Below the pieces are notes generated by a model. It saw nothing but the letters and a program-made list of their open reading frames with translations, made no database searches and was not told where the DNA came from. Of a stretch of DNA of 64,000 nucleotides, positions 1-9,184 are shown piece by piece. The position numbers were made by a program, and so were the translations under genes. Numbering within the stretch: the first letter of the stretch is position 1; each line of letters opens with the position of its first letter. This DNA comes from Leptospira bouyouniensis (GTDB lineage: Bacteria; Spirochaetota; Leptospiria; Leptospirales; Leptospiraceae), in the NCBI RefSeq assembly GCF_004769525.1, contig NZ_RQFT01000007.1, forward strand, positions 186,001 through 250,000, read 5' to 3'.

Positions 1-109
1 ATTGTTCCTTGGGGAAAAAATTAAATGGAACTATATCGTAAGCTTTGGATTGATATTACTCGCAGGTTATTTTGCGTTTGGTTTTGGTAACAATTCAAAT
101 AGTCACTAG
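1..109 (+). CDS. C-terminal end of a small membrane protein, DUF486/SMR-like (partial)
   Basis: An open frame enters from the left edge (codons in phase with base 2) and stops with TAG at 107-109. The readable 35 residues contain a charged turn, GEKIKWNY, followed by one hydrophobic helix ending in FAFGFG. A short loop of this kind followed by W-N-Y and a final helix is typical of the DUF486 branch of the small drug/metabolite transporter superfamily, but so little is visible that the family is a guess. The gene overlaps the 3' end of the convergent coaB by about 15 bases. No terminator is visible between them. Confidence 0.45.
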   Translation, partial: LFLGEKIKWNYIVSFGLILLAGYFAFGFGNNSNSH

Positions 110-772
110 GAAATGAACAAGTGAAAGGGCCAAGTCTTCTTTTGGCATAGGGCCGATCTCTTTTACAAGTCCATTTGGACCAAAGATCCGTAAAATCGAT
201 TCTACTTCGCCAAACCCTTTTCCATGTCCCACTACATTGCCGACGATATAATGAAGACCTTTTCGGATCAGTTTTTCTCTAGCATGTTTTTCCAAATCAT
301 TGGTCTCGGCTGCAAACCCCACCCGGATGGAATTTTGGATTTGGTTTTCTTTGACATATTCATCCACTTGTTTTAAGACATCGGGATTTTCTTCAAGTTC
401 TAGTAGTAACCCCTTACTCCCTTCCGAACTTCTTTCTTTTTTGATTTTATGTTCTGCGGTCATGATGGGCCGAAAATCTGCAGGTGCTGCAGCCATCACT
501 AGTAATGTATCATTTTGCAATTGAGACAAGACAGTATCTCGAAGTTGCATTGTGGTTTCCACTTCTAAGTTCTGTTTGGCGCCAGAAACATTTGCATAAC
601 GTTCTAAAGTATTCCCATGGATATAAATTACTTCCACAGGGTATTGTAAAAAACTTTTGGCAATTTCATATCCCATTTTGCCAGAAGAGGCATTGGAAAT
701 ATAACGGACGGGGTCAATCCATTCCCTTGTGGGGCCTGAGGTGACAATGACTCGTTTGAATTTTAAATTCAT
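95..772 (-). CDS. coaB: Phosphopantothenate--cysteine ligase, stand-alone CoaB
   Basis: This enzyme joins cysteine to 4'-phosphopantothenate, the second step of coenzyme A synthesis from pantothenate, in the cytoplasm. The 225-residue protein begins with the nucleotide-binding signature [14 protein letters not shown] and the SSGKMG segment, has VMAAAPADF in the middle (family consensus AAVADF), the KIKK lysines and FAAETND near the C-terminus. In most bacteria CoaB is the C-terminal half of a bifunctional CoaBC (Dfp) protein; here it is a separate gene. Its ATG overlaps the coaC stop codon by four bases (ATGA), so the two are very probably translationally coupled and made in equal amounts. 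The start is fixed by this overlap. Confidence 0.93.
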   Translation of the reverse strand: MNLKFKRVIVTSGPTREWIDPVRYISNASSGKMGYEIAKSFLQYPVEVIYIHGNTLERYANVSGAKQNLEVETTMQLRDTVLSQLQNDTLLVMAAAPADFRPIMTAEHKIKKERSSEGSKGLLLELEENPDVLKQVDEYVKENQIQNSIRVGFAAETNDLEKHAREKLIRKGLHYIVGNVVGHGKGFGEVESILRIFGPNGLVKEIGPMPKEDLALSLVHFLVTI

Positions 773-1299
773 GAATTTTTTTTGTGAAACTCGATGATTT
801 GTTCCATGATGGTTTCAACTGTTGCCAGTTTGCCATACCCTTCATCACCACAAACGACAATCCCTTTATCAGGGGATACAATGTGTACGCCATCTGCTTC
901 TAACGTTTTTAAGTTCCTTTGCACAGCTTTATGAAGGTACATTCCAGGATTCATGGAGGGGGCGATTAACACAGGTGAAGTGCAGGCAAGATAAGTTGAA
1001 GTTACCAAATCATCGGCAATACCATTTGCCATTTTACCAATGATGTTTGCAGATGCCGGAACTACAGCTAAAACAGAAGCAATGTTTTTGATTTCGATAT
1101 GAGCCATACCAGTATCAAACTCATCTACCCTTACCGGTTTTCCGGTTAAGGCTTCAAAGGTGATTTTTCCAACAAATTTAGTGGCATTAGAAGTCATAAT
1201 CACACGCACAGGGTATCCATTTTTGGTAAGACCACGTACCAAATCACAAGCTTTGTAAGATGCAATGGAACCAGAAACGGCGACGATGATTTCTTTCAT
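769..1299 (-). CDS. coaC: Phosphopantothenoylcysteine decarboxylase, stand-alone CoaC
   Basis: This FMN-dependent decarboxylase converts 4'-phosphopantothenoylcysteine to 4'-phosphopantetheine in coenzyme A synthesis. The 176-residue protein has the flavoprotein fold signature [11 protein letters not shown] at the N-terminus, the conserved histidine (H67 in MAHIEI), the PASAN motif, the APSMNPGM substrate motif (usually PAMN; a serine here) and the [10 protein letters not shown] clamp with its reactive cysteine. All catalytic elements are present. The start codon follows directly on the TAA of the upstream transporter gene, and the stop overlaps coaB by four bases, so transporter-coaC-coaB form one operon. 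Confidence 0.94.
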   Translation of the reverse strand: MKEIIVAVSGSIASYKACDLVRGLTKNGYPVRVIMTSNATKFVGKITFEALTGKPVRVDEFDTGMAHIEIKNIASVLAVVPASANIIGKMANGIADDLVTSTYLACTSPVLIAPSMNPGMYLHKAVQRNLKTLEADGVHIVSPDKGIVVCGDEGYGKLATVETIMEQIIEFHKKNS

Positions 1300-2670
1300 T
1301 TAACGGTCCTCGTATGATAATTCCCGTTCCATTTCGGAATCATGGTCTTCTTCTATTTTCGGTGTGAAGAGGATGGAAATGATTTTGTTACCTTCCATTT
1401 TTTTCACTTTGAGGCTACCTTTTTTGATTTGGACGATACTCCCTTCTTTTGGCATATCCTCGTTTTTTTCCATAAAGTAACCAGCGATGGTACGAACCTC
1501 TTCCATATCAGAAGGTTCTTCACCTTCTAAGATATCGGTTAAACTAGAAAGTTCGGTTTCCCCATCCAAAGTAATGGTTTTGGTTTTTTTGTTTTTGGAT
1601 GTGACATCCACTTCATCCGTATCTGTTTCATCTCGGATTTCACCAAAAAACTCTTCGATAATATCTTCTAACGTGAGTAAACCTGAAACTCCACCATACT
1701 CATCTATGACAATCGCCATATGTTGTTTTTTTTCACGGAGTTTTGTCATCACACGTTCGATGGACATAGATTCAGGAACTTTGACAAAATCCTTTTCCAT
1801 GATGACAGTGATTTTTTCCTTTTTGCCTTTCGCAGAAAGATGAGCCGCTTGCCATTTTAAATATTTTTGAACGTGAACAATCCCAACAATTTTATCCAAT
1901 GTTTGGTTATATACAGGGTATCTTGAAAAACTATGTTCGGCAATGAGAGGGAGTAATTTATCAATCGTTGATTCTTGTGGAATTCCGATGATGGAAAGAC
2001 GGTGTGTCATTACATCCTTAGCCGTATGTTCAGAAAAATCGAAGGTCTTTTGGATGAGTTGCATTTCCGCATTATCAATCCGGCCTTGTTTCCTTTGTTC
2101 TTCAATGATGATCATCAATTCTTCGGCAGAATGCACATACTTATCGCCAGTTCGTTGCAAACGAAAAAGTGTAAGAATTCCACCTGCCAAACGATTCATA
2201 ATGAACGTAACTGGAAAAAATAAATAATAGAACAACCACATCGGTGCCGAAACACCCAATGCAATTGCTTCGGTATTTTGAATGGCTAGTGTTTTAGGAA
2301 CTAACTCTCCTAAGATGACATGGAGGAGTGTAATCAGTGTGAATGAAACACCGATGGAAATACTGTGAATCGTAACTAAGTCCAATTCAATTTGGAACAT
2401 ATGTAAGAAACCAGAAACAACACTTGCAAATAATGCCTCTCCAATCCAACCAAGTAGAAGGCTTGCAATCGTGATTCCCACTTGGCAAACCGATAACATA
2501 TCGTCGATTTTGGAGATGGCTTTTTTGGTCAGTTGGGCCATGGCCCGGTTTTCTTTGACAAGCTCCTCAAGGCGTGAAGGGCGAATTGATACCATCGCAA
2601 ACTCTGCAGCGACAAAGAAACCATTGACAAAGACAAGAAGGAAGATGAGAAAGATGCCGATTATTTCCAT
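1300..2670 (-). CDS. CNNM/CorC (HlyC-like) family transporter with CBS domains
   Basis: This is an integral membrane protein of the CNNM/CorC family, often annotated as hemolysin-like. Family members move magnesium, or sodium against divalent cations, across the inner membrane. The 456 residues show an N-terminal DUF21 membrane domain (about residues 1-190, with the family segment GFFVAAEFAMVSIRPSR and further hydrophobic helices), two CBS domains around residues 215-340 that would bind adenine nucleotide, and a C-terminal CorC/HlyC domain (about 360-440). It is the first gene of the coaC-coaB operon. The metabolic link to coenzyme A synthesis is not obvious. The hemolysin name should not be read as evidence of a toxin. 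Confidence 0.9.
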   Translation of the reverse strand: MEIIGIFLIFLLVFVNGFFVAAEFAMVSIRPSRLEELVKENRAMAQLTKKAISKIDDMLSVCQVGITIASLLLGWIGEALFASVVSGFLHMFQIELDLVTIHSISIGVSFTLITLLHVILGELVPKTLAIQNTEAIALGVSAPMWLFYYLFFPVTFIMNRLAGGILTLFRLQRTGDKYVHSAEELMIIIEEQRKQGRIDNAEMQLIQKTFDFSEHTAKDVMTHRLSIIGIPQESTIDKLLPLIAEHSFSRYPVYNQTLDKIVGIVHVQKYLKWQAAHLSAKGKKEKITVIMEKDFVKVPESMSIERVMTKLREKKQHMAIVIDEYGGVSGLLTLEDIIEEFFGEIRDETDTDEVDVTSKNKKTKTITLDGETELSSLTDILEGEEPSDMEEVRTIAGYFMEKNEDMPKEGSIVQIKKGSLKVKKMEGNKIISILFTPKIEEDHDSEMERELSYEDR

Positions 2671-2885
2671 AGAAACTCGAACACCACTAAAGTTTTAAAA
2701 TCAGGGTCCATTGTATAATGAGGAACAGAATTAAGTATTTTGGACCGATCTTCTAGTGTCGCCTACAATTTGAGACAAAATGTTAGGAAAAAAACGTTTG
2801 GAAACAATGTTTCCATCGTTCCCTACTTGGCACATAATCCAAAACTGACAGGACCCATTATCTCGACTTTTCATTATGTCCCGTC

Positions 2886-5498
2886 TTATTGGGCAGTCGC
2901 ATAGACCCAAAATCCATCCTCTTTGTATGCTGCAGGTTCTGTTAGGCTTTGTAATGAGATTGTATCGAGGACAGGGAGAGTTGGTATATAAGCGATTTTT
3001 TTTGTCCCTGAACGAAACCAAAAATGCATCCATTGGTGGTGGAAGAAAGGATCACTCCAAGATTTACCTAACACACGTTCGGTGTAAACAATCATCTTAG
3101 GAACTGTGCGGTAATCAATTCGTCGGAATAATTTTAAAAAAGAAATCTCTTCTACACTTCCATTTTCCGATCGACAAGACCAACTAAGAACGGGTCCAAT
3201 AGATGATACATTTGTCACAGCAGGAAAATCCCAAATGTGTAATCGTTCTTTGTCTTTTAAAATGCGTGAACCTTCAAAATAAGCTGTGTCTACTAGAGTC
3301 AGACCTTTCCCATCCAAAGATCGCATGTTTGTCGGGCATTTCCAAGAATATAAATTAAGAGGCTTTTGAGGGTCGGTATTAGGATACAAACTAAAGAAAA
3401 ATACAAATGATTGTTCTTTAAGTTCTTTTTTTAAGGAACGATGTAAACCAATCCCCGCTACATTCAAATAAATTTGAATTTTTTCATGATCTTTGTTAGT
3501 CGATGCAAGATCTTTCACAGAATCAATGATCTCTGATGCATCAGGTCTTTGGGTTCGCACCAACTTCCAATTCAATTGGTTTCTTTTGGACTCCTTCGGA
3601 TTAAAAGTAAAAAGATAAAATTCCTCTTTGTAAGGGAGAAGGAATACTGTAGGAAGTTTAACTGATTCAAGTGAACGAGTATTTTCTTCTTCATTTTTCC
3701 TTTGAATTCCATTTTCTGTTTCCCTACTTTCAGTATAGGTAGAATCAAAAAACTTAGATTCTCTTGCAGTGGAAAATCCTGATAAAAATTTAAACTGTTG
3801 GTTTACAAATGGAATTTGAAAAAGTGAATGAGGGCTGCCTTTAGAATTCCTTTGTGTTCTTACGGAATTGTATTTGAACAAAACATCAAATAGACCCCAG
3901 ACATCATTATCATCTCTTAAATGGCTTAATGCATATTCAAAAAATAAATCAGTGGAAAAAGCAATTGGACGGTAGTTACGGATATAATATAAATCCTCAT
4001 ACGGATGATTGAATAAATAATCACTCATCCCGTCTCGGATGTTTCCATTGACTGGGCCTTTTTTACCAGAAGCTGTATGGGCAAAAATAAATCCAAAATT
4101 ACGAAGGAATTCTGCCGCATAAAATGCATTTTCTTCATCCAATATCCCGCGGCTTTTGGTTAGTTCAATCGTTGATTTTCGATATTCCTTGCGATAGATT
4201 TGGTTGTAACCTTGTAAAATGGTAGCAGCATATTCGAGTCGCCTCCATTTTTTTTCCTGTGCCATATAGATGATTTCATCTGTCATCCGAGATGACAACT
4301 CAGGGTTTTGGTCCATTAACATTTGTGAGATGCGAAGTTTAGGCCAAATGTCTGCTTCTGTTAGTTTTTCAGGGTCTTTTATTTTTTGTAATGCTTTGAG
4401 AGCAGATTCTGCACCACTCACCTTATAAAGTGATACAGAAATTAAGTCTTTTACTTCAGAAAGAGACATTGGTTCATTTAGAAATGGATGATGGATATCT
4501 GTTGACCAATTGGATAAATCTAACTTTAAATAATAATCCAAAGATTTTTTGTATTCTTTTTGGAAGTAAGCGAGAGCACCTAACTTCACATAAATACGAT
4601 TAAGGATAGATGTTTTTTTCCCTCTAGCTGATTTTAGAAAATTCAAATAAGATTCTTCCGCACCCGGGTAATCGCCAGATAAAATTTGTAAAAATGCCAA
4701 TCTTTCGATTGAATTTTCGCTCGTATTCCCATCTGTTATTTTTTCTAAATCCATTATCATTTTTTGAAAATGGATCCCTTCTCTGACAAAACCTAAAAAA
4801 GACAACTTAGCAGGTAAATCTTCATCAATTCGATCAAGGAGCGGTATCCACTCTAAATTCATATCCTCAAAAAAAGGTGAACTCACTCGCATAATGTTCA
4901 CAAAATGTTTGTGCATGTCTTTGTCTTTCCCTGTGGGAAGATCGATATAGTATTGCAAACGAAACACACGGCATAGGGCATAGTAAGGTTTTGTTTTTTG
5001 ACAATCCATTCGAACCATTGTCTTTTTCTCATCTTCTCCCGATTGGAAAAGATTGGTTCGCATATTCTTTGCTAAATTACGAAAATAGGTATTGGGTTCC
5101 TTTTGGATGTAGGTATCCAAAGTTTTGATGGCCTGTACTTCATCACCTTGGGATTGTTTCCATAAAGAGGTCAGTAAAAAATCGGCAAATGTATATTCCC
5201 CTTTTTTAATCCTCAGATCATATAGAATGTTTGCAATCCCTACTTTGTCTTTTTTTTTGAGATAGTATTCACCTAGCATCAAATAAAAGTCAATTTCCTG
5301 ATTTGGTGTCAATGTTTCTGGAGTTTTGAACCTGTAATCCTCTCGGATGGCCAGTTGTTCTTTTCCTTGGATGAGTAATTTTCCTTGTGTTCCTGAAACA
5401 ACCCAACCATGATTTCTTTGGTTTTGTGCGTATATAGATGTATAGGAAACTAGGAAGATGAAACTGAAAAAAATAGAAAGTGACAGTCGACTCTTCAT
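2886..5498 (-). CDS. Secreted helical-repeat protein with a possible degenerate CHAT domain
   Basis: I do not recognise this 870-residue protein as a named gene. It starts with a signal peptide (hydrophobic run at residues 5-24 ending in IYAQ), then has several hundred residues of helix-rich sequence with TPR-like periodicity (for example around residues 270-330: FLQILSGDYPGAEESYLNFL and LGALAYFQKEYKKSLDYYLKL). The last ~260 residues alternate strand-like and helix-like segments: PTVFLLPYKEEFYLF, then IQIYLNVAGIGLHRSL, then HIWDFPAV, then an aromatic-rich end. That order resembles a CHAT caspase-like domain, but no clear His/Cys pair is visible, so it would be inactive. Export to periplasm or surface is likely. 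The gene stands alone, divergent from the hybrid kinase. Confidence 0.72.
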   Translation of the reverse strand: MKSRLSLSIFFSFIFLVSYTSIYAQNQRNHGWVVSGTQGKLLIQGKEQLAIREDYRFKTPETLTPNQEIDFYLMLGEYYLKKKDKVGIANILYDLRIKKGEYTFADFLLTSLWKQSQGDEVQAIKTLDTYIQKEPNTYFRNLAKNMRTNLFQSGEDEKKTMVRMDCQKTKPYYALCRVFRLQYYIDLPTGKDKDMHKHFVNIMRVSSPFFEDMNLEWIPLLDRIDEDLPAKLSFLGFVREGIHFQKMIMDLEKITDGNTSENSIERLAFLQILSGDYPGAEESYLNFLKSARGKKTSILNRIYVKLGALAYFQKEYKKSLDYYLKLDLSNWSTDIHHPFLNEPMSLSEVKDLISVSLYKVSGAESALKALQKIKDPEKLTEADIWPKLRISQMLMDQNPELSSRMTDEIIYMAQEKKWRRLEYAATILQGYNQIYRKEYRKSTIELTKSRGILDEENAFYAAEFLRNFGFIFAHTASGKKGPVNGNIRDGMSDYLFNHPYEDLYYIRNYRPIAFSTDLFFEYALSHLRDDNDVWGLFDVLFKYNSVRTQRNSKGSPHSLFQIPFVNQQFKFLSGFSTARESKFFDSTYTESRETENGIQRKNEEENTRSLESVKLPTVFLLPYKEEFYLFTFNPKESKRNQLNWKLVRTQRPDASEIIDSVKDLASTNKDHEKIQIYLNVAGIGLHRSLKKELKEQSFVFFFSLYPNTDPQKPLNLYSWKCPTNMRSLDGKGLTLVDTAYFEGSRILKDKERLHIWDFPAVTNVSSIGPVLSWSCRSENGSVEEISFLKLFRRIDYRTVPKMIVYTERVLGKSWSDPFFHHQWMHFWFRSGTKKIAYIPTLPVLDTISLQSLTEPAAYKEDGFWVYATAQ

Positions 5499-5551
5499 CG
5501 TATCTTTGATTCTCTAGGACCAAGGGATTTGGTCAAGTGACATAAAGGGAA

Positions 5552-8500
5552 ATGGCAGAAAGTTTCGATTACCAAAGCATTGTAGAGTGTTTCGACGAAT
5601 TCATCATCATCATGGATATGAATTTAGAAATCCAATTCTCCCAAACCTCACCAAACCTCTACCTTCCCAACGATTCCATCGAGGTCGGCAAACACATCAA
5701 AGAACTCCCAATCATCCCTAGAGACGGACTCATTTTATCCAATTTGTGCCAGGAAACTTTGAGCCGGAGAATTCCTTTCCAGTTTTTCACCTCGCTACTT
5801 GGCAACCAGTATCGGATCGTAGGAAGATTTCTTGAAACCAAGTCAGGCCCTTCTGTCATTTTGCGGGGAGAACCTAACTTCAATATTGAAGGTGTGATCT
5901 TAGACAGTGGACCCTACGTCATTTTTCGTTACAAATTTGATTCAGAGTTTTTGATTACCTATGTATCTCCGAATGTTTCGATTAACTTAGGTTATCAAAC
6001 CGGAGATTTCAAAAAAGGGATGTTGAAATTAGAAAATTTGGTGCATCCCGATGACAAACAACAAATTGAAATCGAAGAAAAAGAATACATCAAAAGTAAA
6101 CAAAGGACCTACCAAAGGGAATTTCGTCTTAAAAAACCAGATGGCAACTTTATATATGTTTCAGAATACAGCGTTGTTAGTTACTACGACTCGTATCCTA
6201 CGGAAAAGATTTCTTATCTTTCGGATATCAGCGAAAGAAAAGAAAAAGAAATAGAAATCAAAAACCAAAGGGATGAACTAAACCGAATTCGAGTTTTATT
6301 CGAAGAAACAAACGCAGCAGCAAACGTGGGAGCCTGGGAAGTAGACTTGGTTCATCATACTGTCTTTTGGGCAAAAGAAACAAAACGTATCCTCGAAGTT
6401 CCTGAAGATTATATTCCTAACCTTGAAAATGCTTTTCAATTTTACCCAATAGATTCTGAACAAAATGCTCTAAAGAAAGCATTCGAAGAAACCATTAACA
6501 ATAAAACATCCTACGAACTTGTGTTACAAATCAAAACTTACACAGGAAAATTCAAATGGGTGCGTACAATTGGTCATGGAGTTTTTGAAAATGATACATG
6601 TATTCGTGTCTATGGAAGTTTCCAAGATATCACTAGTAGTGTCAATTTAGACAAACAAAAAGAAGAGGCATTATCCAAACTCGAATCTATATTAGATGCA
6701 ACAACACATGTTACAATCATAGGAACTGATATTAATGGGATGATTACCCATTTCAATAAAGGAGCAGAATACCATTTACAGTATAAAGCAGAAGAAATGA
6801 TTGGGAAAAATTCTCCTTCTATCTTACATAAGGAAGAAGAAGTATTATTCCGTGCAGAAAATCTATCACAAGAATATGGTGTTCCAATTTCTGGTTTTGA
6901 AACCCTTATCTACAAAGCGAAGTTTAGTGAATATGATTCACATGAATGGACCTATATCAGAAAAGATAAAACTGAATTCCCCGTGCAACTTGTCATCACT
7001 GCCAGTAGGAATTCAAAAGGTGAAATCACCGGATTTTTAGGGATAGGAATCGATATTTCTTCACAAAAGGCAACCGAAGAAGCCTTACGTGAAAGCGAAA
7101 GACGCTGGCAATTTGCACTCGAAGGATCAGGAGATGGAATTTGGGATTGGAATGCTGAAACTGACCAAGTTTATTTCTCCAATCAATGGAAGGCTATGCT
7201 TGGTTTCTCAGAATCGGAAATTGGCACGGATATTTCAGAATGGGAAAAAAGAGTCCATCCTGAAGATTTGAACGATTGTTTAGAGGCACTAGAGAAACAC
7301 TATCGTGGTGAAACCAATATTTATATGAGTGAACACCGTATGCTGTGTAAAGATGGAACATATAAATGGATTTTAGATAGAGGAAAGGTCATCGAACGAA
7401 CAGTAGATGGAAAACCATTACGTGTAATGGGGACACACACTGATATTACACACCGAAAGATATTAGAAAATGATCTGATCATTGCTAGAGAAAAAGCTGA
7501 AAAAGCATCGATTGCAAAATCAAATTTTTTGGCGAATATGAGCCATGAGATTCGAACTCCACTTAATGGTGTGATCGGTTTTGCTGATTTATTAATGCGC
7601 ACTGAATTAAGCCAAGTCCAAAGAAAGTATATGGAAACTGTGCATTTATCTGCACTTTCACTTCTCGATTTGATCAATGATATCCTTGATTTTTCCAAAA
7701 TTGAATCAGGGAAAATGGAACTTTATAAAGAAAGGGTCAACATTTATGATTTACTCCACCAAATTGCAGAAATCGTAAAACACAAAGCATACGAAAAAGG
7801 ATTGGAACTCATATTAAACATATCTCCGAAAGTCCCTCGAAATGTTTTTGTCGATTCATTGCGACTTAGGCAAATCCTTTTGAATTTAATTGGTAATGCG
7901 CTTAAGTTCACTCTTCGAGGAGAAATCCAAATCAAATTAACATCAGAACCAATAAATCAAAACGAATATGAATTTTTATTCGAAGTCATCGACACAGGGA
8001 TTGGGATTGATAAAGAAAATCAAACAAAAATTTTTGAAGTATTTGCCCAAGCAGATAGCTCCACAACACGGCAGTTTGGTGGAACAGGGCTTGGACTATC
8101 TATTTCTTCCAAACTATTACAACTTTTTGGTTCTAAAATTGAATTAGAATCAAAGTTACACGAAGGATCTAGATTTTATTTTAAATTCACAACGATTGCA
8201 GATAACGAACGTAACACTGAACCTAATCTAATGTCTATCAAAAAGGTTATGGTCGTCGATGACAATGATACCAATCTCACCGTTATCAAAGAAATGTTGG
8301 CATACAAAAACATTGAAACAATTACATTTAATTCACCTAAGCTGGCAATAGCAGATTTCCAAAAGGGAAACGAATATGACGTTGTGATTAGTGACTATAA
8401 TATGCCTGATATGAATGGACTTGATTTCATTACACAATTGAAAAAAATTGCTGAAACTAAAAAATGCAAACTTCCTTTTTTAACCATTCATTCCTCGTCA

Positions 8501-9046
8501 AACGAAGAGACCATTTACGAAAAAGGAAAGGAGTTGGGGGTTGGTGTGATTTTACTGAAACCAATTCAAACCAATATCCTATACGAAAGTCTATATGATT
8601 TGATCTCTGGAAGGCACTCGGATATCAGCTCCAATGGTAAGGAAAAATTCAAACCTATCATCACAAATGAAAAAACTAAAGTGATGATCGTTGAAGACAA
8701 CCCTGTAAACATGATGTTAACAAAAACCATTGTATCAAAAATATTACAATCTGCGATTATCATCGAAGCAACTAATGGAGTGGAAGCTGTAGAACATTTC
8801 AAAAAAACAGAACCTAATCTAATCCTAATGGACATCCAAATGCCAGAGATGAATGGTTATGATGCCACAAAAGAGATTCGCAAATTAACTATCGGGAAAA
8901 ATGTTCCCATTATTGCTCTCACTGCTGGGACCCTCTCCGATGAAGAGAACAGGTGTTTGGAAAGTGGAATGAATGATTACATACCCAAACCAGTGGTATT
9001 AAATACCATCGCTGAAAAAATGAAACACTGGCTTCAAATCGGATAA
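5552..9046 (+). CDS. Multi-PAS hybrid sensor histidine kinase with two receiver domains
   Basis: The 1164-residue protein senses an unknown signal and passes phosphate internally. From the N-terminus there are about five PAS or PAS-like modules (roughly 1-110, 120-235, 255-365, 375-505 and 515-645; several end in the PAC-type D-I-S/T-x-R/K linker). Then come a HisKA dimerisation domain with the phospho-acceptor H665 (NMSHEIRTPLNG), a HATPase domain (N box NLIGNALKF, DTGIGI, GGTGLGLSI, about 765-885) and two receiver domains with phospho-acceptor aspartates D948 and D1094. There is no membrane segment or signal peptide, so sensing is probably cytoplasmic. No HPt domain is present; a separate HPt protein or response regulator would be needed to pass the phosphate on. 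Every catalytic residue looks intact. Confidence 0.95.
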   Translation: MAESFDYQSIVECFDEFIIIMDMNLEIQFSQTSPNLYLPNDSIEVGKHIKELPIIPRDGLILSNLCQETLSRRIPFQFFTSLLGNQYRIVGRFLETKSGPSVILRGEPNFNIEGVILDSGPYVIFRYKFDSEFLITYVSPNVSINLGYQTGDFKKGMLKLENLVHPDDKQQIEIEEKEYIKSKQRTYQREFRLKKPDGNFIYVSEYSVVSYYDSYPTEKISYLSDISERKEKEIEIKNQRDELNRIRVLFEETNAAANVGAWEVDLVHHTVFWAKETKRILEVPEDYIPNLENAFQFYPIDSEQNALKKAFEETINNKTSYELVLQIKTYTGKFKWVRTIGHGVFENDTCIRVYGSFQDITSSVNLDKQKEEALSKLESILDATTHVTIIGTDINGMITHFNKGAEYHLQYKAEEMIGKNSPSILHKEEEVLFRAENLSQEYGVPISGFETLIYKAKFSEYDSHEWTYIRKDKTEFPVQLVITASRNSKGEITGFLGIGIDISSQKATEEALRESERRWQFALEGSGDGIWDWNAETDQVYFSNQWKAMLGFSESEIGTDISEWEKRVHPEDLNDCLEALEKHYRGETNIYMSEHRMLCKDGTYKWILDRGKVIERTVDGKPLRVMGTHTDITHRKILENDLIIAREKAEKASIAKSNFLANMSHEIRTPLNGVIGFADLLMRTELSQVQRKYMETVHLSALSLLDLINDILDFSKIESGKMELYKERVNIYDLLHQIAEIVKHKAYEKGLELILNISPKVPRNVFVDSLRLRQILLNLIGNALKFTLRGEIQIKLTSEPINQNEYEFLFEVIDTGIGIDKENQTKIFEVFAQADSSTTRQFGGTGLGLSISSKLLQLFGSKIELESKLHEGSRFYFKFTTIADNERNTEPNLMSIKKVMVVDDNDTNLTVIKEMLAYKNIETITFNSPKLAIADFQKGNEYDVVISDYNMPDMNGLDFITQLKKIAETKKCKLPFLTIHSSSNEETIYEKGKELGVGVILLKPIQTNILYESLYDLISGRHSDISSNGKEKFKPIITNEKTKVMIVEDNPVNMMLTKTIVSKILQSAIIIEATNGVEAVEHFKKTEPNLILMDIQMPEMNGYDATKEIRKLTIGKNVPIIALTAGTLSDEENRCLESGMNDYIPKPVVLNTIAEKMKHWLQIG

Positions 9047-9184
9047 TCCGCCAACTTGATGGACGATTTGCACACTATTTCACACAAAACTCAATCCTAT
9101 TTTTCGATAGACCATTGATTCTCGTATTCGTTTTGTAGGGATAATTTAACCATAAAAGATCCATTTCAGTAAAAGAGGTCATTT

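Noticed and set aside
1300..2670. Hemolysin
   Set aside because: The name comes from historic annotation of the family; the domain order is that of CNNM/CorC transporters.
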